Position numbers and translations under genes: made by a program. A stretch of 19,482 bases of DNA from the NCBI GenBank assembly GCA_964243295.1, contig CAXTEJ010000060.1, forward strand, positions 1 to 19,482. The letters run 5' to 3'. The DNA is from CAXTEJ01 sp964243295 (GTDB taxonomy: Bacteria > Actinomycetota > Actinomycetes > Actinomycetales > Angustibacteraceae). Below are positions 9,907-16,961 of this stretch, in pieces (position 1 is the stretch's first letter; every line of letters begins with the position of its first letter). The notes below the pieces were generated by a model that saw only the letters and a list, made by a program, of their open reading frames with translations, did not search any database and was not told the DNA's origin.

Positions 9907-9911
9907 CTCCT
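9907..9911 (-). promoter_or_regulatory. Ribosome binding site for the MalF-type permease
   Basis: AGGAG on the minus strand, 5 nt before the ATG at 9901, in the 22-bp gap after the binding-protein gene. Confidence 0.6.
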
Positions 9912-9923
9912 GAGCGCGCCGGC

Positions 9924-11246
9924 TCACTTCTTCTCGGCCGCCTGCTGCAGGTCCGCAGCGACCTCCTGGGGCGTCTGCTGCCCGGTGAGCACCGCCTGCA
10001 TGCCGTCGTACATCGCCTTGTTGAACTCGTCAGTGGTGAGGACGTCGATGTTGTGCCCGAAGTCCCCGTCGCCGGTGGACAGCGTGGCGGTGTCCGCGAG
10101 CACCTTGGTGAACAGTGGCGAGATGTTGAGCCCCTTGGTGTCGACGGGCTGCGGCGGAATGCTGTGCAGGTTCTCGACGATCCACCGGCCGTGCTCGGGT
10201 GAGGCGAGGAAGTCGACGAGCTTGACCGCGGCCTCCTTGTCGGGGCTGCCGGCGGAGACGTACGGGCCGGAGCCGATCCCGCCGGTGAAGATGCCGGGGC
10301 CGTCGGGCGAGGGGAAGGGGATGTAGCCGACGTCGAACTTCACGGCGTCGTCGATCTCTCCCACCAGCCAGCTGCCCGTCGGGATCATGGCAGCCTCGCC
10401 GGAGAAGAACTGGGCGGTGGAGGTGTCGTAGTCGACGGACGTCGGCGACCTGGGCAGGTAGCCGGCCTTGTCGAGGTCCTGCCACAGCTTGAGCGCGGAG
10501 ACGACCTCGGGTGAGTCCCACGACTTCGAGCCGTCGATCAGGCTCTCGACGCCGGCGGACCCCACGCTGCTGGACAGCGCCATGCTCAGCAGGTGACCGC
10601 CCTGCCACCCCTCCTTGTCGCTCACCGCCAGCGGCACGGTCTTGCCGTCAGCCTTGATCTTCGCCGCGGCCGCCTGCAGGTCGGCGATCGTCTTCGGCGG
10701 CGAGATGTTCAGCTTCTTCAGGATGTCGGCGTTGTAGAAGATGCCGATGGTCTCCAGCTCGCCGGGGACGCCGTAGACCTTCCCGTCGACCGTGACCTGC
10801 TCCTTGGCGAAGTCGTAGACCTGCCAGTCGTTCTTCGCGTACGCGTCGGTGAGGTCGTAGACCAGGCCGGCCTTGGCCAGCGCTCCACCGAAGCCCGGGC
10901 CGGAGCCCCAGTTGAAGACGTCCGGACCCTCGCTGGAGCGCAGCTGGGTCTGCAGCACGGTGCGCATCGTGTCGAAGGGCAGCGTGCTGACCGCCACGCT
11001 GATGCCGGACTCCTTCTCGAACACCGCCAGGCGTGTCTTGAGGGCGTCCAGCGCGGCTGCGTCCTCCGGCTCCTCGATGAGGTACTTGAGCGACGTGGCG
11101 CCGCCGGACGCGCTCTCGTCATCGGCGGCGGACTGGACGGGACCTCCGGTGCAGGCGGTCACGAGCAGGGCCAGCGCACCGGCGACGAGGAGCGCGGGGC
11201 GCGCTGCTGCGCGGGTTGCGGCGGCCGGGGGGGGTCGACGGTGCAC
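9924..11246 (-). CDS. Sugar-binding lipoprotein of the ABC importer (SBP family 1)
   Basis: A 440-residue extracellular solute-binding protein that captures the substrate and delivers it to the two permeases. The N-terminus is a lipoprotein signal: basic residues, a hydrophobic stretch, then lipobox LVTAC. A Ser/Gly/Asp-rich linker follows and then the mature domain with family features (SSEGPDVFNWGSGPGFG, VYGVPGELETIGIFYNADIL, GEAAMIPTGSWLVGEI). The substrate is not decided. The start is taken as GTG at 11246 because it gives a normal signal peptide; the longer open frame upstream has no domain. The ribosome binding site is weak. An eight-C run sits in codons 5-7, so a one-base slip there would destroy the signal peptide. 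Confidence 0.93.
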   Translation of the reverse strand: MHRRPPPAAATRAAARPALLVAGALALLVTACTGGPVQSAADDESASGGATSLKYLIEEPEDAAALDALKTRLAVFEKESGISVAVSTLPFDTMRTVLQTQLRSSEGPDVFNWGSGPGFGGALAKAGLVYDLTDAYAKNDWQVYDFAKEQVTVDGKVYGVPGELETIGIFYNADILKKLNISPPKTIADLQAAAAKIKADGKTVPLAVSDKEGWQGGHLLSMALSSSVGSAGVESLIDGSKSWDSPEVVSALKLWQDLDKAGYLPRSPTSVDYDTSTAQFFSGEAAMIPTGSWLVGEIDDAVKFDVGYIPFPSPDGPGIFTGGIGSGPYVSAGSPDKEAAVKLVDFLASPEHGRWIVENLHSIPPQPVDTKGLNISPLFTKVLADTATLSTGDGDFGHNIDVLTTDEFNKAMYDGMQAVLTGQQTPQEVAADLQQAAEKK

Positions 11247-11307
11247 GGGTCTGCTCTCGCTCGGCGTTGCGGTCGTGAAGGACGCCTGGTGCGCCGATCC
11301 ACGGGCA

Positions 11308-11335
11308 GAGTTACACCGCGAAATACGTGTGTCAA
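11308..11335 (-). promoter_or_regulatory. Predicted promoter of the ABC importer operon
   Basis: On the minus strand a perfect -35 TTGACA (11335-11330) is followed after 16 nt by TAACTC (11313-11308), preceded by TG. Transcription would start near 11301, about 55 nt before the GTG of the binding protein. A loose ACAC...GTGT dyad overlaps the spacer. Confidence 0.6.
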
Positions 11336-11347
11336 TCACCTCCCCGG

Positions 11348-11367
11348 CTCCTCGCGCCCGCGAGAAG
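11348..11367. promoter_or_regulatory. Inverted repeat, candidate operator between divergent genes
   Basis: CTCGCG (11351-11356) and CGCGAG (11359-11364) form a perfect dyad around a CC centre. With one mismatched pair it extends to 11348-11367. It lies just upstream of the -35 of the importer promoter. LacI-family regulators commonly bind such CG-centred palindromes at sugar operons; the link here is inference. Confidence 0.5.
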
Positions 11368-11512
11368 ATATTCACCCGGCCGATTTCAGCTGTTCCATCT
11401 CGCCGAGAGCCGTGGGCACCGGACGACGGAGCGATCGTGCGACCATGCGTGCCTCTTGGCGATCCGGCCCGGACAGGCGCTGTTCGGCTGACGCCAGTGG
11501 TCACAACGAGGC

Positions 11513-11518
11513 GAAGGA
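11513..11518 (+). promoter_or_regulatory. Ribosome binding site deciding the dehydrogenase start
   Basis: GAAGGA lies 8 nt before the ATG at 11527. The frame is open far upstream, so this site and the homology both fix the start. Confidence 0.7.
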
Positions 11519-11526
11519 CGCTCACC

Positions 11527-12573
11527 ATGGGACAGCTCGTCCGCTTCTCCGCGCCGTCCACGGCTGAGGTCGTCGACTTCGAGGACCGGGATCCGGGCGC
11601 CGGTGAGGTGCTGGTCGAGACCCTGTTCTCCGGCATCTCCGCCGGCACCGAGCTGACCGTCTACCGAGGCAGCAACCCTTACCTCGCCCGCACCTGGGAC
11701 CCGGTGCGACGGTTGTTCGTCCCGGGGACGTCGACCATGACCTACCCGGTGGACGCCTTCGGCTACGAGGAGGTGGGACGGGTCGACGCAGCGGGTTCAC
11801 CCGCCGACCAGGACCTCGTGGGCCGGCTCGTGTGGGGCGCCTGGGGGCACAGGTCCAGCACGGTGCTCTCGGCGGAGCTCGGCCGCGCGCAGCTGCTGCC
11901 GGAGGGGCTCGAGGCGGTGACCGGGGTCTTCGCCAAGATCGGCGCCATCGCCCTGAACGCCGTGCTGGACGCCGACATCCACGTGGGCGAGTCGGTCGTG
12001 GTGTTCGGCGCCGGGGTGCCGGGGCAGATCGTCGCCCAGCTCGCCCGGCTCAACGGCGCGGTGGTCACCGTCGTGGATCCGGTGGCCTCGCGTCGTGCCA
12101 TGGCCCGACGTCTCGGTGCGGTGGACGCACTCGACCCGGCCGCAGACGACGTCGCCGCGCTGGTGCGCGAGGCCACGAGCAACCGCGGCGCCGACGTCGT
12201 CATCGAGATGACCGGCAGCTACCCGGCCCTGCACGAGGCGGTGCGGTGCGCCGCTTACAGCTCACGGGTCGTCGTGAGCGGCTTCTTCCAAGGTGGGGCC
12301 GAGCCGGTGCGGCTGGGGGAGGAGTTCCACCACAACCGGATCAGCATCGTCGGCTCACAGATCTCGGGGGTGGCCCCCCACCTGCAGCACCGCTGGGACG
12401 AGCTGCGCCTGTCGACGACGGTCCTGGCTCTGGCGCAGCAGGGCAGCATCAGGCTCGACGACCTGGTCAGCCACGTCGTCCCCGCGGCAGCGGCGCCGTC
12501 CGCCTTCGAGATGCTCGACAGCGTCCCCGCCGATGCCCTCCAGGTGGTGCTGGACTACGGCGTCGCCGGCTGA
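11527..12573 (+). CDS. Medium-chain dehydrogenase (zinc-type family) lacking zinc ligands
   Basis: A 348-residue protein of the medium-chain dehydrogenase/reductase superfamily. The N-terminal half is the substrate domain (LFSGISAGTELTVYRG, FGYEEVGRV). The Rossmann fold is seen in VVVFGAGVPGQIVAQLAR, with VVTVVDP at the end of the second strand; the acidic residue favours NAD(H). The Cys expected in the catalytic zinc site is Ser (SGISAG), the His of the usual GHE motif is Tyr (GYEE), and the four structural-zinc cysteines are absent, so it probably works without zinc. It is divergent from the importer operon across a shared control region, which suggests it oxidises or reduces the imported compound or its breakdown product. 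The reaction is unknown. Confidence 0.9.
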   Translation: MGQLVRFSAPSTAEVVDFEDRDPGAGEVLVETLFSGISAGTELTVYRGSNPYLARTWDPVRRLFVPGTSTMTYPVDAFGYEEVGRVDAAGSPADQDLVGRLVWGAWGHRSSTVLSAELGRAQLLPEGLEAVTGVFAKIGAIALNAVLDADIHVGESVVVFGAGVPGQIVAQLARLNGAVVTVVDPVASRRAMARRLGAVDALDPAADDVAALVREATSNRGADVVIEMTGSYPALHEAVRCAAYSSRVVVSGFFQGGAEPVRLGEEFHHNRISIVGSQISGVAPHLQHRWDELRLSTTVLALAQQGSIRLDDLVSHVVPAAAAPSAFEMLDSVPADALQVVLDYGVAG

Positions 12574-12597
12574 GCGCCGGGTGCCGGCAGCCCTCAG
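12570..12597. terminator. Bidirectional hairpin between convergent genes
   Basis: An inner stem GCCGG (12576-12580) / CCGGC (12584-12588) with a 3-nt loop sits inside an outer stem CTGAG (12570-12574) / CTCAG (12593-12597), separated by a small asymmetric bulge. It includes both stop codons and fills the 20-bp gap. There is no T-run, as is common in high-GC actinomycetes. Confidence 0.55.
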
Positions 12598-14408
12598 TCG
12601 GCCGGGACGACGTCGCCGGTCGTGATCGTCATGGCGGCGTTGACGAGGGCGAGATGGCTGAGCGCCTGCGGCAGGTTGCCGAGGAAGGCGCCGTCAAGCG
12701 GGTCGATCATCTCCGCCATGACGCCGACGTCGTTGGGCGCGCACGCGACGAGCTCGTCCATCAGCGCGCGGGCCTCGTCCTCGCGCCCGACCAGGTGCAG
12801 CGCCGACGCCATCCAGAACGAGCACGCGACGAAGGTGCCCTCCTCGTGCTGCATGCCGGAGTAGCGGAACAGGTGCGGCCCGGCACCCAGCTCGGCCCGC
12901 AGCGCGTCGAGCGTCGAGCTCATGCGCTCGCCGCGGTCGAAGCCGCTGATCGCGTGCAGCAGGATCGACGCGTCGAGGGCGTCGCTGCCAGGGTGCATCA
13001 CGTAGCTGCCGCGCTGCTCGTCCCAGGCCTCGGCGGCCACCCACCGCCGGATCCGCTCCGCCTCGCTGCGCCAGCGCGAGGGGTCGCCGGGGATCTGGCC
13101 GAGCTCGGCGAGGTGGACGGCGTTGGTGAGCGCCACCCAGCACCCCAGCTTGGACGTCGTGTAGTGCTGCTCGGTCTCCAGCTCCCACATGCCGGCGTCC
13201 TTGCTGCGCCAGCGGTCGCAGGCCTTGTCGGCGACGCCGGCGAGCATCCTGCCCGACGTCGCGTCGAGCACGTTGCCGTTGTCGACGTACAGCCGCACGA
13301 TGGTGAAGACGTCGCTGTAGGCGCCGAGCTGCAGCTGCTCGGAGGCGCGGTTGCCGGTGTAGACCGGGCCGATGCCGCGCCAGCCCGGGACGTCGCGCTC
13401 GACCTTGCCGGGCGGCAGCTCGCCGTCCACCTGATAGAAGACGAGTGGCTCGGGCCCGTGCGCGCGGATCGTCGCGAGCAACCAGCTGATGGCGCCGTGG
13501 GTCTCCTCGCGCAGTCCGAAGCGGTACAGCGCGGTGAGCGCGTAGGCCATGTCTCGCACCCAGGCGTAGCGGTAGTCCCAGTTCTTGCCGCCCGCCCAGC
13601 TCTCGGGCAGCGCGACCGTCGCCGCCGCCGCGACGGCGCCCGTGGGCGCCATCACGAGCTGCTTGAGGACCAGCACGCTGCGGCGCACCTGCTCCTCCCA
13701 GGGGCCGTCCCAGGTGAACTCCCGCGACCACGCGGCCCAGGTGGCGACCGTGTGGTCGACGCCGGCGTCGATCGCCGCCGGGTCGGGCAGCGACAGCGGC
13801 TCGTCGGCGGTGGCGACGAGGGCCAGCAGGTGGCGGGAGCCGGCAGAGGTCACGTACGTGGCTGCGACCTGCTCGTCGTCGTCGGTGACGTCGTCGGCGC
13901 CGAGGGTGCGCACCGCCATGGTGAGCCGGCCGACCCGCAGCACCGTGCCGCTGGTGGTGCGCTGCACCCACGGCGACGCCGAGCCCAGGCACGTGCCCGG
14001 GTGGACGACGCCGCGCAGCCGCACGCTGCCGCTCACCCCGTCGACCCGCCGGGCGAGCTCGGACCACGGCAGCCGCCCGGCGACCCCGGTGTTCATGCTG
14101 TCGGTGACGCGGGCGACGCCGGAGGCCGTGGTGAAGGTCGTCGTGAGCACGTTGGTGCCCTCCACGTACGCCCGCTCGACCTCGAAGGGCTCGACCGGCG
14201 CCATCCCGACGTAGCCGCCGTGGCCGGAGTCGAGCAGCGCGGCGAACGGCGGCGGGGCGTCGATCATCGGCAGCGGCAGCCAGTCGACCCGGCCGTCGCG
14301 CGCGATCAGGGCGACGGTGCGGCCGTCCCCGATCGCGGCGTACGACCGCAGGTCGGCATAGCCGTCCCGCCGGCAGGCCTCGTCGCCGGCGCCCCGCCGG
14401 TCCGTCAC
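12594..14408 (-). CDS. GH15 glucoamylase/trehalase-type glycoside hydrolase
   Basis: A 604-residue enzyme of glycoside hydrolase family 15. The N-terminal domain matches trehalase-like proteins (IGDGRTVALIARDGRVDWL). The (alpha/alpha)6 domain has KNWDYRYAWVRDM, the probable general acid Glu409 in GMWELE, and the probable base Glu523 in HEEGTFVACSFW. No signal peptide is seen, so it is cytoplasmic. Mycobacterial relatives are trehalases; others act on alpha-1,4 glucans, so the substrate is uncertain. A usually conserved QLDxYGE stretch is QLGAYSD here. The GTG at 14408 overlaps the SDR stop as GTGA; the open frame running further upstream is an out-of-frame reading of the SDR gene. Its 3' end meets the convergent dehydrogenase. 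Confidence 0.92.
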   Translation of the reverse strand: MTDRRGAGDEACRRDGYADLRSYAAIGDGRTVALIARDGRVDWLPLPMIDAPPPFAALLDSGHGGYVGMAPVEPFEVERAYVEGTNVLTTTFTTASGVARVTDSMNTGVAGRLPWSELARRVDGVSGSVRLRGVVHPGTCLGSASPWVQRTTSGTVLRVGRLTMAVRTLGADDVTDDDEQVAATYVTSAGSRHLLALVATADEPLSLPDPAAIDAGVDHTVATWAAWSREFTWDGPWEEQVRRSVLVLKQLVMAPTGAVAAAATVALPESWAGGKNWDYRYAWVRDMAYALTALYRFGLREETHGAISWLLATIRAHGPEPLVFYQVDGELPPGKVERDVPGWRGIGPVYTGNRASEQLQLGAYSDVFTIVRLYVDNGNVLDATSGRMLAGVADKACDRWRSKDAGMWELETEQHYTTSKLGCWVALTNAVHLAELGQIPGDPSRWRSEAERIRRWVAAEAWDEQRGSYVMHPGSDALDASILLHAISGFDRGERMSSTLDALRAELGAGPHLFRYSGMQHEEGTFVACSFWMASALHLVGREDEARALMDELVACAPNDVGVMAEMIDPLDGAFLGNLPQALSHLALVNAAMTITTGDVVPAD

Positions 14409-15298
14409 GGCGTGGGCATCCCGCCGTTGGCGTTCAGGGTCTCGCCGCTGACGTACGACGACTCCTGCGAGGCGAGGAAGACGTACGCCGGAGCCATCTC
14501 GGCCGGCTGGCCGGCGCGCCCGAGCGGCGTCTCGGCGCCGAACTCGGGGAGCTTCTCGGTCGGTTGGCCGCCCGAGGCCTGCAGCGGCGTCCACACCGGT
14601 CCGGGCGCCACGACGTTGACCCGGATGCCCTTCGGCGCGAGCTGCTGGGCCAGCGCCTTGCTCATCGTGTTGATGGCCGCCTTCGTCGAGGCGTAGTCGA
14701 CCAGCCCCGCCGAGGGCGAGTAGGCCTGGATCGAGCTGGTGTTGATGATCGACGCGCCCGCCGGCAGGTGCGGCAGCGCCTCCTGGATGATCCACACCAT
14801 CGCGAAGACGTTGACACGGAAGGTCGCCTCGAGCTGCTCGGTGGTGAGGTCGGCGAGGTCGTCGACGTAGACCTGCTTGCCGGCGATGTTGGCGATGATG
14901 TCGAGCCCGCCGAGCTCCTCGACCGCGGTGCGCACCAGGGCGCGGGCGACCTGCTCGTCGCTGAGGTCGCCGGGGAACAGCACCGCCGTGCGGCCGGCCG
15001 CCCGCACGAGCTCGGCGACGGCCTCGGCGTCCTCCTGCTCCTCGGGCAGGTAGCTGAGGACGACGTCGGCGCCCTCGCGCGCGAACGCGATCGACGTGGC
15101 GCGCCCGATGCCGGAGTCGGCGCCGGTCACGAGCGCCTTGCGCCCGGTCAGCCGGCCGCTGCCGCGGTAGGTCGCCTCGCCGTGGTCGGCCTGCACCGCG
15201 AGGTCGGCGTCGAGGCCGGTGCCGTCCTGCTGCTGCTCGGGGAAGCCCTGCTCGCGGTACTGGCTGACGGGGTCGGTGAACGTGTACTGGTCGGTCAT
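14405..15298 (-). CDS. Short-chain dehydrogenase of the YghA / general stress protein 39 type
   Basis: A 297-residue classical SDR oxidoreductase with a long N-terminal extension (about 50 residues, QYREQGFPEQQQDGTG) typical of the YghA/GSP39 group. It has the cofactor motif TGADSGIG, NIAGKQ, the catalytic Ser in INTSSIQA, and YASTK (Tyr and Lys). The C-terminal SSYVSGETLNANGG is also family-like. In Bacillus the GSP39 relative is stress-induced; the substrate is unknown. AGAGGAG lies 5 nt before the ATG at 15298. Its stop overlaps the GH15 start, so the two genes are coupled. Confidence 0.92.
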   Translation of the reverse strand: MTDQYTFTDPVSQYREQGFPEQQQDGTGLDADLAVQADHGEATYRGSGRLTGRKALVTGADSGIGRATSIAFAREGADVVLSYLPEEQEDAEAVAELVRAAGRTAVLFPGDLSDEQVARALVRTAVEELGGLDIIANIAGKQVYVDDLADLTTEQLEATFRVNVFAMVWIIQEALPHLPAGASIINTSSIQAYSPSAGLVDYASTKAAINTMSKALAQQLAPKGIRVNVVAPGPVWTPLQASGGQPTEKLPEFGAETPLGRAGQPAEMAPAYVFLASQESSYVSGETLNANGGMPTP

Positions 15299-15303
15299 GA
15301 CAT

Positions 15304-15310
15304 CTCCTCT
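15304..15310 (-). promoter_or_regulatory. Strong ribosome binding site of the SDR gene
   Basis: AGAGGAG on the minus strand, 5 nt before the ATG at 15298, in the 52-bp gap after the methyltransferase stop. It fixes the SDR start. Confidence 0.7.
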
Positions 15311-15350
15311 GTAGCGGTCGCGGCCCCTCCCGTGCCCGCCGCGGGCCCGG

Positions 15351-16892
15351 TCATGCGGGCAGCAGCAGACCGTCGGCCACCAGAGCCCGGACGGCGGGCA
15401 GCAGCCGTGCGGTCAGCTCGCCCACCGGCTCGTCGAGCAGCCGGCCCAGCGCGTCGAGGATCACGCCCACCGTCAGCTCGCCGTCGCAGGCGCCGACCAG
15501 GCCCGCGAGCGCGGTGTCGGCGCGCACGGCCCGCTGCAGCCCGCCGCCCTGGCGCAGCAGCACCACCTGCGGGTGCTCGTCGCCCGGGCGGCCGTGGCGC
15601 TCTTCGGTGACGTCGTCGGCGAAGACCAGGCGGCGGGCGGTCAGCGCCTGGTCGTCGTGGGTGCGCAGCCAGTCGTGCGCCGACAGCACCGCCGCGACCG
15701 TCTGGCCCAGCGGTCCGCCGCCGCCGAGCGGCCCGGGCAGGTCGTCGAGCCGGCGCAGCAGCGGGCCGTCGGGGTCGCCGTCCGGGCGGCGCAGGGTGAT
15801 GACCCCGAAGCCGATCTCGGTGACCCCGCGGGCAGTGAAGTCGTCGAGCCAGGCCTCGAGCAGGGCCGTGTGGGCCGGGTCGCCCGGCCGCAGACCGCCG
15901 TCGCGGGCCCAGGTCTCGGCGTACTCGGCGGGGTCCTGGCGCTCGCGCTGCACGACCCAGGCGTCCACGCCGGGCGGCAGCCACGACGCGACGCGCTCGC
16001 GCCAGTCCTCACCGCCCCGCACCTCCCAGTTGCCGAGCAGCTGCGCCACGCCGCCGGGCCCCAGCACGCCGCCGAGCGACCCGACGAGACCGCTCACGAG
16101 CTCGTCGCCAGCCAGCCCGCCGTCGCGGTACTCGTACTCCGGCACGCCGGCGGCGCGCGGGGTGATGACGAACGGCGGGTTGCTGACGGCCAGGTCGAAC
16201 CGCTCCTCCGCGACGGGCTCGAGCAGGCTGCCGCGGCGCAGCTCGACCGGCGTGCCGGCGAGGGCGTCGGAGTTGAGGGCGGCGTTGAAGCCGGTGAAGC
16301 CGAGGCAGCGGGCCGACACGTCGGTGGCGACGACCGCGGCGCTGTGCCGCGCGAGGTGGAAGGCCTGCACGCCGCAGCCGGTGCCGACGTCCAGCGCCCG
16401 CTCGGCGTGCCGGCGCGGCACCCAGCGGGCGAGCGTGAGCGAGGCGCCGCCGATGCCGAGCACGTGGTCGGCCTCCAGCGGCCGGCCGGTGGCGGTCTCG
16501 TGCAGGTCCGACGCGAGCCACCAGGTCGTGCCATCGGCCTCGTGGGGGCGCAGGTCGACCAGCGGCCGCACCTCGTCGTCCGGGCCGTGGCCGGCCGCCT
16601 CGACCAGGCCGAGGGCCACCGCGCCGTCGGCTCCGGTGGCCGGCAGCGCGGCGTCCAGCGCCTGGCAGCTGACGGGACGGCCGAGCAGCCACAGCCGGGT
16701 CAGGGTGGCCACCGCATCGGTCCGCGACGCGGTCGCCCGGACGGCGGGCAGCGGGCTCTCGCGGTCGAGCGCAGCCTGCGCGACGGGCCCCAGCAGCTCG
16801 GCCACCGCGTCGACGGTCCAGCCCGCCAGGTCGCCGGCGAGGGCCGCCGTCCGGGAGGGGTCAGCGGTGGGCGGCGGCGGCGTCGTCGTCAC
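15351..16892 (-). CDS. Class I SAM-dependent methyltransferase, HemK/PrmC-like core (DUF7059-type)
   Basis: A 513-residue protein with three parts: an N-terminal helical domain (residues 1 to about 150), a Rossmann methyltransferase core with motif I ALDVGTGCGVQAFHLA and the catalytic motif SNPPFVI, and a long C-terminal domain. NPPF marks methyltransferases acting on amide or amine nitrogens, as in PrmC/HemK and RNA or DNA methylases. The whole resembles the actinobacterial family called DUF7059; its substrate is not known. GTG at 16892 is chosen as the start because related proteins begin there; a GTG at 16922 lacks a ribosome binding site. It lies 69 bp after the AIM24 stop and 52 bp before the SDR. 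Confidence 0.85.
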   Translation of the reverse strand: MTTTPPPPTADPSRTAALAGDLAGWTVDAVAELLGPVAQAALDRESPLPAVRATASRTDAVATLTRLWLLGRPVSCQALDAALPATGADGAVALGLVEAAGHGPDDEVRPLVDLRPHEADGTTWWLASDLHETATGRPLEADHVLGIGGASLTLARWVPRRHAERALDVGTGCGVQAFHLARHSAAVVATDVSARCLGFTGFNAALNSDALAGTPVELRRGSLLEPVAEERFDLAVSNPPFVITPRAAGVPEYEYRDGGLAGDELVSGLVGSLGGVLGPGGVAQLLGNWEVRGGEDWRERVASWLPPGVDAWVVQRERQDPAEYAETWARDGGLRPGDPAHTALLEAWLDDFTARGVTEIGFGVITLRRPDGDPDGPLLRRLDDLPGPLGGGGPLGQTVAAVLSAHDWLRTHDDQALTARRLVFADDVTEERHGRPGDEHPQVVLLRQGGGLQRAVRADTALAGLVGACDGELTVGVILDALGRLLDEPVGELTARLLPAVRALVADGLLLPA

Positions 16893-16961
16893 CCGCTTCA
16901 GTGTGGTGCAGCAACGTCGCACCCGCGCGGGCGAGCTGGTGCACGCGCGCGGCAGGAGCGC

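Larger units (their letters stand above)
11247..11526. other. Divergent control region between the binding-protein and dehydrogenase genes
   Basis: This 280-bp non-coding stretch is locally more AT-rich than its surroundings. It holds a sigma-70-like promoter facing left, an inverted repeat near its middle, and a ribosome binding site for the rightward gene. No clear promoter for the rightward gene was found. No regulator gene lies in the window, so any controlling protein is encoded elsewhere. Confidence 0.75.

Noticed and set aside
11456..11484. Possible rightward promoter TTGGCG-17-GCTGTT for the dehydrogenase
   Set aside because: The -10 is too poor a match to call.
11832..14696. 954-codon plus-strand open frame over the dehydrogenase and opposite GH15
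   Set aside because: It crosses two supported genes out of frame or antisense and has no domain.
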